Below are positions 1-7,312 of a stretch of 48,432 nt of DNA, piece after piece. The position numbers were made by a program, and so were the translations under genes. Each line of letters starts with the position of its first letter. The first letter of the stretch is position 1. The stretch comes from Clostridia bacterium (GTDB taxonomy: Bacteria > Bacillota > Clostridia > Christensenellales > Aristaeellaceae), in the NCBI GenBank assembly GCA_017544935.1, contig JAFYDF010000044.1:1-48432 (forward strand). Reading direction: 5' to 3'. Under the pieces are notes generated by a model. That model was not told the DNA's origin. It did not search any database and worked only from the letters and a program-made list of their open reading frames with translations.

Positions 1-40
1 AAGAAATAAGATTTAACTGAATCTTAGATCTACCAAACAA

Positions 41-80
41 GCCCCTGTTTCCGGCTCAAACTGGAAACGGGGGCTTTTCT
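41..80 (+). terminator. Rho-independent terminator of a gene left of the window
   Basis: A 12-bp stem (41-52 with 63-74, one G-T pair) with a 10-nt loop is followed by TTTTCT on the + strand. The T-run faces right, so it most likely ends a + strand gene lying before the window. It could also serve the convergent small gene ending at 121, but the T-run on the minus side is poor. Confidence 0.75.
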
Positions 81-120
81 ATACAGCATTACATCTATTG
101 GGTAGAAGATATCCTAGAAT

Positions 121-495
121 TCATTCTATTCCTGGCATCAGGCGAAGCAAAGACCAGTTCGCCATTTCAATCGTACCCTCAAAAACATTGTACTTTGGAT
201 TAGCAATCACTATCCAGTATCCGGTGAGCATTCTTTCTTCATTGCCGAATTCAATGATAATGCTGGTTTCGCCGCCGGAATACAGATTAATCGTTCCTGT
301 TTCATCCGCACCTATGGCCACTACCGGATTCAGCACTTCCTGAATCTTCAGAAGCAGCATGCAGTCTCCGCATTCGCCCTTTGCATCCAGCCATTCCTGA
401 ACTGTCACGAATCTGACTTCTTCACTTAGTGCGGGACATAAAAGAACAACAATCATGAGAACAACGGTAGATAAAAAAGCTGCTGTCTTCTTCAT
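121..495 (-). CDS. Small secreted protein of unknown function
   Basis: A 124-residue protein with a clear signal peptide (Lys-Lys, a hydrophobic stretch at about 5-22, then an Ala-Leu-Ser-Glu cleavage region). The mature part of about 100 residues has a CxxC motif (ECGDC) in its first third and a predicted beta-rich remainder. I do not recognise the family. The start ATG at 495 has a strong GGAGGA site 10 nt upstream, and a TATAAT-like -10 (518-523) lies just before it, with no good -35. It is monocistronic, divergent from the sensor kinase operon, and could be exported to the cell surface. Function unknown; the gene call rests on signal peptide and ribosome site. Confidence 0.75.
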   Translation of the reverse strand: MKKTAAFLSTVVLMIVVLLCPALSEEVRFVTVQEWLDAKGECGDCMLLLKIQEVLNPVVAIGADETGTINLYSGGETSIIIEFGNEERMLTGYWIVIANPKYNVFEGTIEMANWSLLRLMPGIE

Positions 496-771
496 TGATA
501 GTAATCCTCCTTCTTGTATTATACGATTTGTTCATACGCTGGCATCCAGCATCATCTTAAACTATTCTTTTTTATTCTGCAAGCACTAATCTATTAGCAG
601 AGAAAATAGGTTGTCCAAAGACGCCCTCATTCATCATTAATTATTCTGTAACACAACGCTAACTAAGACTTGCAAAAACTGCATGAAATAGTTATGCCAA
701 GATATAGCACCGCATGCTTTTTCGTGATAATATATATATTGTAGATTGTCAAGCAATACTCACTTGTAATA

Positions 772-798
772 TCGTGGACATTATGAAAGCGTCCACGA
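772..798. repeat. Inverted repeat upstream of the sensor kinase promoter (possible operator)
   Basis: A perfect 8-bp inverted repeat, TCGTGGAC at 772-779 and GTCCACGA at 791-798, with an 11-nt spacer. It sits about 25 bp upstream of the candidate -35 of the kinase operon, a usual place for an activator or repressor site. No T-run follows, so it is not a terminator. The rest of the 415-bp gap between 496 and 910 is AT-rich and shows no gene. Confidence 0.45.
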
Positions 799-823
799 GT
801 TAAAACCGGTATCCGAGAAGGCA

Positions 824-851
824 TTGGAAGATGTGGAATCTATTATATGAT
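824..851 (+). promoter_or_regulatory. Candidate promoter of the sensor kinase operon
   Basis: TTGGAA (824-829), 16-bp spacer, TATGAT (846-851), giving a leader of about 50 nt before the TTG start at 911. Fair but not consensus match. Confidence 0.45.
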
Positions 852-910
852 TTCAGCAATCAGCCTTTGCATCTCTCACATAAAAACACATTTGCGTAGG
901 ATGTGATTAT

Positions 911-3445
911 TTGAAAAAAAGCGTAATGATCCTGGGAAACGCATTGATCATATTGATTATCCTAGGTTTAACTGTATTCTATGTAAGCAGTGAACAGAAC
1001 AGGATATTTTCTGCCCAAACAGAAGCATTTGAAAACATGACGGTGGCCATGGAAAGCGTGACTACCAATTATCTTTTGGGTGAGCAGCAGATCTGCAATA
1101 GCTGGGCTACCTACATTGATATAAACTCCATGAGTGCTGAGGAAGCGATAGATTTTGTCCGGAAATCTATTTCCGTACCTGATGTTACAGCCCACATTTT
1201 GTTTGAAGAAGACCAAGGCCTGGCTGGATTATCCACTACAGCCAGAAATGCGGGATCAGATGATTTTTCGGTCTCTTACAGCAATATTTCCGCTTTCAGC
1301 AGAGGATTTGAGTATCTGCGGGAAGAGAGCGACTTGGTCAATGTGACCCGGGCATATACCAACCCCGTCAATGCCATTCAATCTATCGCCTTTTGCTGCC
1401 CTATTACACTGAATAACGCGCAGACAGGCCTGCCCCAATCTGCAGTGCTTCTTCGTGTTGTTCCGGTATCGTCTTTTGAGAAGAAATGGGTTTTCCCGAC
1501 AGATGAATATAAGGCTGCTGAAATCTCATTAATCGATTCTGCAGGAGACTATATTATCAAAGGCCATTCATTTAAAAATTCGAATTTTTATGAATTTTAT
1601 CAGTCTTATAACAGTACCACTCCCGCAATGCTGGAAAATATGAAAAACAGCGTGTCGGGAGAACCCGGTATACTTGAGATCACAAATTCTATGAAACAAC
1701 GCTGTCTCATAGCTCATGCGCGCGTTAATTCAACAGATGACTGGACAATCGTAACAATGATTCCAGCAGCAGAACTTGATCACTTGGATATCAACTGGAC
1801 CTTGGCAGGAATCATTGCTGCGGGTTTGTTGCTTCTGCTGGTTTTCAATCTGACAGCTATGATAAGCTTCAACCGCCAATTGAAGGCCGCTGTCGCATCT
1901 GCCGATCGTGCAAATCAGGCTAAAACGGAATTTCTTTCTACAATGTCCCATGATATCCGTACTCCGATGAATGCGATCATCGGGCTCACAACCATTGCAA
2001 GCAAGAACGTAGAAGACACTTCTGCCGTGCGCGAAAATCTGCACAAGATCAGTCTAGCAAGCAATCATCTGCTGACACTGATCAACGACATTCTGGACAT
2101 TTCTAAGGTGGAAAGCGGCAAACTGAATTTAAGCCCTGTCTCCTTCTCTATCGTGGAATGCGCTGAAAATCTGGTCAATATTTCTCAGCCCATGGTAAAA
2201 GAAAAGAACATTGATTTCAATTTCCGTATCAATCGCTTTGAGCATGAGTACCTTTATGCAGATCAGCTGCGGCTCAATCAGATCTTTATCAATCTGCTTT
2301 CCAACGCAATAAAATATACTGAACCTGGCGGACGAGTTTGTATAGAACTGCGTGAAGAACCCGGCTTAACGGAAAAAACAATACGCCTGATCTATATTGT
2401 TTCTGATACAGGTATTGGAATGACTCCTGAATTTATGGCCCGAATGTATCAGCCGTTCTCACGGCAGACTGATAGCCGAGTAAATTCTATTCAAGGAACC
2501 GGCCTTGGTCTGGCTATTACCAAGCAGATGATCGATCTAATGCATGGCACCATTGATTGTCAAAGCGAAGTAGGAAAAGGAACCACTTTTACGATAACGC
2601 TAGATATTCCAATTGTTGAAAAGTCGTCAGACAGAATGTATTTGCCACCTATCAAGGCTCTGCTTGCAGATGATGATGAAATTCTACTAGAAACCACCAA
2701 AGATACTCTACTTTCAATTGGAGTTGAAACCGATACTGCACATAACGGCACAGAAGCCATAGATATGGCAACAACCCGGAAGGATTACCAACTCATTATT
2801 CTGGACTGGAAAATGCCGGACATGAACGGTATTGAAACTGCCCGACAGATTCGGAGCAAGATCGGCAACAATGTTCCTATCATTCTGATTTCTGCTTATG
2901 ATTCGTCCGATCTGGAAGATTCTGCTAAAGAAGCAGGTGTCAGCGGTTTTATCAGCAAGCCACTGTTCCGGTCCACGCTATATAACAAGCTCAACGAAGT
3001 CCTGGGAAATGAAAGCACACAGATCCGTCAAGAAGAGAACAACACAGATATAGCAGGGATGCATATCCTGGTTGCAGAAGACAATGACATCAACTGGGAA
3101 ATCATCTCCATGTTATTGCAAATGCATGGTATAGAAACTGAACGGGCAGAGAATGGCAAGCTTGCATTGGAACGCATAGCCAACGCACCGCATGGCGCTT
3201 TTGATCTGGTCTTTATGGATATACAGATGCCGGTTATGAATGGTATTGAAGCCACAAAAGCAATTCGGGCACTGGACGATTCTTGGGCATCTCATATCCC
3301 AATCATTGCCATGACAGCAGATGCATTCTCTGAAAATGTTTCTGAATGCCTGGCTGCAGGAATGAATGGTCATATTGCAAAGCCTGTTGACATGAAACTG
3401 GTTCTGAAAGAAATTCAAAAAATCAAGGAGGAAGCAAAGGGATGA
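911..3445 (+). CDS. Membrane-bound hybrid sensor histidine kinase with two receiver domains
   Basis: An 844-residue phosphorelay kinase. TM1 at about 6-26 and TM2 at about 297-319 enclose an extracytoplasmic sensor region of some 270 residues (Cache-like by size, not confirmed). The HisKA phospho-acceptor is His347 (MSHDIRTPMN); the ATPase domain has the N box near 461, the G1 box DTGIGM at 499 and GTGLGLA at 529. Receiver 1 starts at ADDDE (587) with acceptor Asp632; receiver 2 starts near 718 with Asp770 and a conserved Lys in AKPVD. No Hpt domain or output domain is present, so the relay partner must lie elsewhere. The start is TTG: an ATG at 901 runs straight into a stop, and an AGG site lies 10 nt upstream of 911. 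The stop overlaps the next gene by ATGA, implying translational coupling. Confidence 0.93.
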   Translation: MKKSVMILGNALIILIILGLTVFYVSSEQNRIFSAQTEAFENMTVAMESVTTNYLLGEQQICNSWATYIDINSMSAEEAIDFVRKSISVPDVTAHILFEEDQGLAGLSTTARNAGSDDFSVSYSNISAFSRGFEYLREESDLVNVTRAYTNPVNAIQSIAFCCPITLNNAQTGLPQSAVLLRVVPVSSFEKKWVFPTDEYKAAEISLIDSAGDYIIKGHSFKNSNFYEFYQSYNSTTPAMLENMKNSVSGEPGILEITNSMKQRCLIAHARVNSTDDWTIVTMIPAAELDHLDINWTLAGIIAAGLLLLLVFNLTAMISFNRQLKAAVASADRANQAKTEFLSTMSHDIRTPMNAIIGLTTIASKNVEDTSAVRENLHKISLASNHLLTLINDILDISKVESGKLNLSPVSFSIVECAENLVNISQPMVKEKNIDFNFRINRFEHEYLYADQLRLNQIFINLLSNAIKYTEPGGRVCIELREEPGLTEKTIRLIYIVSDTGIGMTPEFMARMYQPFSRQTDSRVNSIQGTGLGLAITKQMIDLMHGTIDCQSEVGKGTTFTITLDIPIVEKSSDRMYLPPIKALLADDDEILLETTKDTLLSIGVETDTAHNGTEAIDMATTRKDYQLIILDWKMPDMNGIETARQIRSKIGNNVPIILISAYDSSDLEDSAKEAGVSGFISKPLFRSTLYNKLNEVLGNESTQIRQEENNTDIAGMHILVAEDNDINWEIISMLLQMHGIETERAENGKLALERIANAPHGAFDLVFMDIQMPVMNGIEATKAIRALDDSWASHIPIIAMTADAFSENVSECLAAGMNGHIAKPVDMKLVLKEIQKIKEEAKG

Positions 3446-4758
3446 AAAGGGCGAAAAAATGGCTGGTTCTGAGCTCAATGTTCCTGGCATTGGTTTTATG
3501 TCTTACGGCATGCAGCGCTAAAGACGCAACAAATACGCAAATAAGCAATACTGGTTTCAAGCCTAAGCTTGATTCTAAAACGGCCTGTTCAATTACAGTC
3601 GTAGGTCACTATAATAATTTTGAGGCTCTGGAAACAGAATTCAACCGTTTTGCTCAGTACTATCCCAACGTACAATTAAACTACACATTTATGGATGGTT
3701 ACAGCAAAGCTTCTAGTGGAATTCTGTCTACAGCATTGTCCAGCAATGAAGCTCCAGACATTTTTTTCACCTACCCTTGGATGGGTGATTGGCCCGATGG
3801 CGCCAATATTTTCGAATCATCAGAAAATCTTGCCGATCCCGCACTTGGCATTGATCTCTCCTGTATTCGACCCAATCTGCTCACTAAAGATGAAGCAGGC
3901 GCCATTCTCAGTGTGCCAGTTTATACTACAACTTATGGAATGTTGGTAAACGAAGATCTGTTCACTAAAGAAAAAATAGCCATTCCTCAAACCTATGCAC
4001 AACTTCTTTCCGCCTGTGAAGCCTTTAAAAAAGCAGGTTACGCCAATCCAATCATGGGTTATAACAAAGGCAGCGATCTGCTTTATCCCCTGTTTTATCC
4101 CTTCTTCTGTGCCCAAGTCCAGGGAAATGAAACAGTGCTCAGTGCAATGAACGCTATGAAACCTGAAGCTGGGGAATATATGCGCAGCACTCTTGAACTA
4201 ACTGCTGATTTTGTGGGGCATGGCTATATTAATCTCGAAAACTGCAATGAACTAAAAGACAACTATGATGCAGTGATCCTGCGCTTCTTCGAAGGCGATG
4301 TGCCAATGATGCTGGCTACAGGTAACACTGTTTCCGGAACCGAAAAACGGGAAGCTAAGTCTGAAGCTTTCACCGCCCATCCATTCAAATATAGTTTTCA
4401 CCCTGTTCCTTCCACCGAAAAAGGCGGCTACTTTATCAATGCTATATCCATTGGCTTCGGAGTCAATAAGAACAGCAAAAATCTGACTATGGCCAATGAA
4501 TTCATGCGTTTCCTGACCAGCACAAGCGAGCTGAATCAAATGGCTATGGCCAAACGCATGGTAACTCCATGTGTAGATATGTCCTTGGACAGTGTGTATG
4601 CACCGTTCGGAAAGCTCGATGCGCAGCAGTTAATCAATACATCTGAACTCGGTCTGTCTGATGCGGCCTCCTCGCAAGTCAGCAAGGCCGGCTGGCAGGT
4701 AAGCAATGGATATATGACTGTTGATGAAGCAGTTGCCGCATACGGAAACATCCAATAA
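3442..4758 (+). CDS. Extracellular solute-binding lipoprotein (ABC-type family 1)
   Basis: A 438-residue protein with a lipoprotein signal peptide: the lipobox LTAC places the acylated Cys at residue 24. The mature part looks like a family 1 (sugar-type) binding protein: an ITVVGHYNN start, a DIFFTYPW segment, a conserved GYNKGSD middle and a C-terminal helical lobe. No permease or ATPase gene adjoins it. It is instead coupled by a 4-bp ATGA overlap to the hybrid sensor kinase, with the ribosome site AAGGAGGAAG lying inside the kinase gene. This supports the inference that it works as a ligand-binding co-receptor of the kinase rather than in uptake, though it could serve a distant transporter. 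Confidence 0.9.
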   Translation: MKRAKKWLVLSSMFLALVLCLTACSAKDATNTQISNTGFKPKLDSKTACSITVVGHYNNFEALETEFNRFAQYYPNVQLNYTFMDGYSKASSGILSTALSSNEAPDIFFTYPWMGDWPDGANIFESSENLADPALGIDLSCIRPNLLTKDEAGAILSVPVYTTTYGMLVNEDLFTKEKIAIPQTYAQLLSACEAFKKAGYANPIMGYNKGSDLLYPLFYPFFCAQVQGNETVLSAMNAMKPEAGEYMRSTLELTADFVGHGYINLENCNELKDNYDAVILRFFEGDVPMMLATGNTVSGTEKREAKSEAFTAHPFKYSFHPVPSTEKGGYFINAISIGFGVNKNSKNLTMANEFMRFLTSTSELNQMAMAKRMVTPCVDMSLDSVYAPFGKLDAQQLINTSELGLSDAASSQVSKAGWQVSNGYMTVDEAVAAYGNIQ

Positions 4759-4803
4759 CACGTTTAATTGCGATAAAACGGTAATTATTCATATCAGATT
4801 AAC

Positions 4804-4846
4804 AAAAACCGCGGCTATGAGTCAAATTCACAGACGCGGTTTTTAC
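4804..4846 (+). terminator. Terminator of the kinase-binding protein operon
   Basis: A 10-bp arm pair (4804-4813 with 4835-4844) around a 21-nt loop, A-rich on the left and ending in TTTTT on the right, 45 nt after the lipoprotein stop. Confidence 0.7.
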
Positions 4847-4850
4847 ATTG

Positions 4851-4893
4851 AAAAACGGCCACATCAGGCTCATTGAGCGATGTGACCGTTTTC
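4851..4893. terminator. Bidirectional terminator between the kinase operon and rpsR
   Basis: A 14-bp stem (4852-4865 with 4879-4892, one mismatch) and 13-nt loop, with T-runs on both strands. It ends 11 nt from the rpsR stop, so it very likely terminates rpsF-ssb-rpsR on the minus strand and backs up the + strand terminator. Confidence 0.75.
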
Positions 4894-4903
4894 TGTTTTC
4901 CGT

Positions 4904-5158
4904 TTACTCGACCGTGTAGGGCAGCAGCGCGATGGCACGGGCGCGCTTGATGGCCTCGGACAACTGACGCTGATGCTTTGCGCAGGTGCCGGTCATACGG
5001 CGGGGCATGATCTTGCCGCGCTCGTTGACATAGCGGCGCAGGCGGTTCACGTCCTTATAGTCGATGTAAGCGATCTTATTTACGCAGAAATCACACACCT
5101 TGCGGCGGGGTTTATGGCCGCGCGGGCGCATTTTTCTTTCGCCACGATCTTCAGACAT
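4904..5158 (-). CDS. rpsR: 30S ribosomal protein S18, zinc-binding form
   Basis: An 84-residue S18. The family core ([35 protein letters not shown]) is intact. It carries Cys22, Cys25, Cys59 and His62 (CDFC and CAKH), the ligand set of the zinc-containing C+ form, unlike the B. subtilis protein that lacks these cysteines. S18 binds S6 on the 30S platform; both genes are in this operon with ssb between them. A good GGAGG site lies upstream. It is the last gene of the operon and is followed by a strong terminator. Confidence 0.97.
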   Translation of the reverse strand: MSEDRGERKMRPRGHKPRRKVCDFCVNKIAYIDYKDVNRLRRYVNERGKIMPRRMTGTCAKHQRQLSEAIKRARAIALLPYTVE

Positions 5159-5191
5159 TGAATCTTGATCCTCCTATTCTCGTTATTCTGA

Positions 5192-5614
5192 TCAGAAGGG
5201 CAGTTCGTCGTCGTCCACCTGAACAAAGCCATTGCTTTGCGGGGCGACGGGAGCAGCCTGCGGACGCGGAGTGGCGGGGACTTCTCCGCCTTCGCCGCGA
5301 GGCGACAGGAACTCCACATCGTCTGCCGTGACTTCCAGGGTGGCGCGGGTCGTGCCGTCATTGCCAGTATAGGTGCTGACAGACACGCTACCAGTAACCG
5401 CAACTTTGCGGCCCTTGGCCAGATACCTGGAGCAATTCTCGCCCAAGCCGCGCCAAGCCGTTACGCGGAAGAAATCCGCTTCGGGCTGGCCAGCTTCCGC
5501 ATTGCGGATGCGGCGATTTACTGCCACGGTGAACGAACAAACGGAAATGCCATCACGGACAGTGCGCAATTCGGGGTCGCGCGTCAGGTTCCCAACTATG
5601 AAAACCTTATTCAT
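5192..5614 (-). CDS. ssb: Single-stranded DNA-binding protein
   Basis: A 140-residue SSB. The OB fold spans about 1-105 (MNKVFIVGNLTRDPELR at the start, FFRVTAWRGLGENCSRYLAKG in the middle), followed by a short Pro/Ala/Gln linker and the acidic tip DDDELPF used to recruit replication and repair partners. It sits between rpsF and rpsR, the normal Bacillota order, with short gaps (17 and 33 nt) that indicate co-transcription. Confidence 0.97.
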   Translation of the reverse strand: MNKVFIVGNLTRDPELRTVRDGISVCSFTVAVNRRIRNAEAGQPEADFFRVTAWRGLGENCSRYLAKGRKVAVTGSVSVSTYTGNDGTTRATLEVTADDVEFLSPRGEGGEVPATPRPQAAPVAPQSNGFVQVDDDELPF

Positions 5615-5631
5615 GCTTTTCCCTCCTTGCT

Positions 5632-6039
5632 TTACTCTTCCGTAGGTTCAGCGACGGGCGCTTCTTCAGCAGCTTCCAGCGCTTCGGCAGCAGGAATTTC
5701 CTCTTCGGCCTCGGGCGCCTTGCGCTCGGGACGAGGCTTCACGTTGCTGCGCTTCTCCTCCACCTTTACGATCAGGTAACGAAGGATAGACTCGGCGATC
5801 TGCATGGTACGCTCGATCTCACGGGGCAGAGTAGCCTCGGATTCGAAGTTAACCAATACATAGTAGCCTTCGGTCTTGTAGTTGATGGGATAGGCCAGAC
5901 GGCGCTTGCCCCATTCATCCACCTTCAGCACCTTACCGCCTTCCTGTTCGATCATGCCGTTGAAGCGGTCGATAACCACCTTGCGAGCATCATCATCCAG
6001 TGCGGTGTCAATGACGTAGACCAGTTCGTACTTGTTCAT
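5632..6039 (-). CDS. rpsF: 30S ribosomal protein S6 with acidic C-terminal extension
   Basis: A 135-residue S6, first gene of rpsF-ssb-rpsR. Residues 1-95 match the family (YELVYVIDT, WGKRRLAYPINYKTEGYYVLVNF, ILRYLIVK). The last 35-40 residues form a Glu/Ala/Pro-rich tail, longer than the usual protein of 95-100 residues; such tails are variable in the family and its role here is unknown. The start has a GGAGGTG site 6 nt upstream. A consensus-like promoter and a GC-rich leader hairpin precede it. Confidence 0.96.
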   Translation of the reverse strand: MNKYELVYVIDTALDDDARKVVIDRFNGMIEQEGGKVLKVDEWGKRRLAYPINYKTEGYYVLVNFESEATLPREIERTMQIAESILRYLIVKVEEKRSNVKPRPERKAPEAEEEIPAAEALEAAEEAPVAEPTEE

Positions 6040-6064
6040 ACTTTCACCTCCTCATGGACATATG

Positions 6065-6086
6065 GCGCCGCGGCATCACGCGGCGC
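6065..6086 (-). promoter_or_regulatory. Leader hairpin of rpsF, possible S6:S18 autoregulatory element
   Basis: A perfect 8-bp GC-only stem (6065-6072 with 6079-6086) with a 6-nt loop lies in the short leader between promoter and ribosome site. Many bacteria carry an S6:S18-binding leader in this place whose key feature is a CCG in a structured loop; a CCG is present here, but I cannot confirm the family fold by eye. Confidence 0.45.
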
Positions 6087-6105
6087 AAGGATGTGCCAAT
6101 AAGGG

Positions 6106-6134
6106 ATTATACAGTATGTGTCCAGTTTTTGCAA
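6106..6134 (-). promoter_or_regulatory. Promoter of rpsF-ssb-rpsR
   Basis: Read on the minus strand: TTGCAA (6129-6134), 17-bp spacer, TATAAT (6106-6111). Leader about 60 nt. Confidence 0.75.
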
Positions 6135-6167
6135 TGGGAAAATTGCATTTTTTCTACCATTTTTATG

Positions 6168-6197
6168 AAAAAAACGGGCTTTTTTGAAAAAAAGCCC
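6168..6197 (-). terminator. Terminator of the PHP phosphoesterase gene
   Basis: A stem of GGGC plus an A/T run (6176-6185 with 6187-6197), followed on the minus strand by seven T (complement of 6168-6174). It lies 24 nt past the stop at 6221. Confidence 0.8.
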
Positions 6198-6220
6198 AAA
6201 AACTTGTCCTATAGTGTATA

Positions 6221-7162
6221 TTACTTCTCGTCATGCAGGAAAATGGGATTTGTCCAGGCTGTATGCCCTTGTGCATCGGTGACTTCTGCGCGCAGATACG
6301 GGAAAAATTCATTCACTGCCGTCGGCATCATTCCGCTGGTCATACTGCCGCTCTCATCAAAGAGCCTGCGCATGGCGCGGGTTGCACAGACAAATCGAAT
6401 TTCACGGCAAGGAGAACATTCTACATGTCCGAAGCCGTCATCATCAATATAGAAATCATATATCTCTGGTCCCGAAGAAGCATAGAAGGAACCCTCTTTT
6501 AATGCTGCAAGAATACTATCCACATTGTTTTCTGCACGCACACGAACCCATCCATGACAATGGTCCTCCATACTGTGCCCATCATCTACAGCGACACCAT
6601 ATACACGCTTTCCCTGCATTAACAGTTCATCCCACAGGAAGCCGTTATTTGTATCAATATTAAAGCCACGCACGCTTCCGCTGTTCCAGAGCTCCATGGC
6701 GAAATTACCCTGCAAGCACTCAAACTCTCGAACAAATGTACTGCTCCACTGTGGATGGCAATAAAATGTCAGTTGGCCGTCTGCATGAGCCTGGTCCAAA
6801 TACGGTTGGAGTTCTTCCTGGCCGCTGATCTCAATACCACCTTCAAAGCGTTGGTCCTGTTCGTAGGGATTATTGGGCTTTTCGCGTCCAAGAAATACGA
6901 TATGAAAACAATGAATCGGATGCTTAGGAGCAATATTCCAGTCCATCTCCATGCCCGGTATAATTGTCAGACGGCTGCTGGGAAGATAGTTTTTAAAGTT
7001 GTAAATCCGATGATCAGTCAGTGCAAGGAAATCATAGCCATTCTCCTCATGCAGGGCAATGACTGCTTCAGGCGTGCCTTTTCCGTCGGAACGCGTGGTA
7101 TGGCAGTGCAGTCCGCCCTTGAGCATATATGCATTTTCTGTAAATGCCGATTGTCTGATCAT
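6221..7162 (-). CDS. PHP-domain metal-dependent phosphoesterase
   Basis: A 313-residue protein with the PHP metal-site pattern: H19-x-H21 (GGLHCHTTRSDG), D50-H51 (ALTDH), E72 (PGMEMD), then later His (FHIVF, YCHPQ) and VAVDDGHS. This family includes histidinol and nucleotide phosphatases of the trpH/YciV type; the substrate is not clear. The C-terminal 80 residues look like an added beta domain. The start at 7162 has an AGGAGG site 9 nt upstream. It has its own promoter, divergent from the MFS gene, and a strong terminator. Cytoplasmic by lack of a signal peptide. Confidence 0.88.
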   Translation of the reverse strand: MIRQSAFTENAYMLKGGLHCHTTRSDGKGTPEAVIALHEENGYDFLALTDHRIYNFKNYLPSSRLTIIPGMEMDWNIAPKHPIHCFHIVFLGREKPNNPYEQDQRFEGGIEISGQEELQPYLDQAHADGQLTFYCHPQWSSTFVREFECLQGNFAMELWNSGSVRGFNIDTNNGFLWDELLMQGKRVYGVAVDDGHSMEDHCHGWVRVRAENNVDSILAALKEGSFYASSGPEIYDFYIDDDGFGHVECSPCREIRFVCATRAMRRLFDESGSMTSGMMPTAVNEFFPYLRAEVTDAQGHTAWTNPIFLHDEK

Positions 7163-7208
7163 AAAACAGCCTCCTCACATGCTCCTTTATTGGCTAAATT
7201 CAAGGCTC

Positions 7209-7237
7209 AGTATAGCATGAAAGATATCGTTTGTCAC
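7209..7237 (-). promoter_or_regulatory. Promoter of the PHP gene
   Basis: Minus strand: GTGACA (7232-7237), 17-bp spacer, TATACT (7209-7214), some 46 nt upstream of the ATG. Confidence 0.6.
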
Positions 7238-7249
7238 GATGCGTTCTAC

Positions 7250-7278
7250 TTGCAATAGTGTAGTAATAAGCGTACAAT
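7250..7278 (+). promoter_or_regulatory. Promoter of the MFS gene
   Basis: TTGCAA (7250-7255), 17-bp spacer, TACAAT (7273-7278). Transcription would begin near 7285, downstream of the ATG at 7280, which favours the GTG at 7313 as the start codon. Confidence 0.65.
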
Positions 7279-7312
7279 AATGGCAATATTTCCAATATTT
7301 GGAGGGATTACT

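Noticed and set aside
7280..7312. ATG 7280 as start of the MFS gene
   Set aside because: It lies at the edge of the -10 and has no ribosome site, whereas GTG 7313 has GGAGGG.
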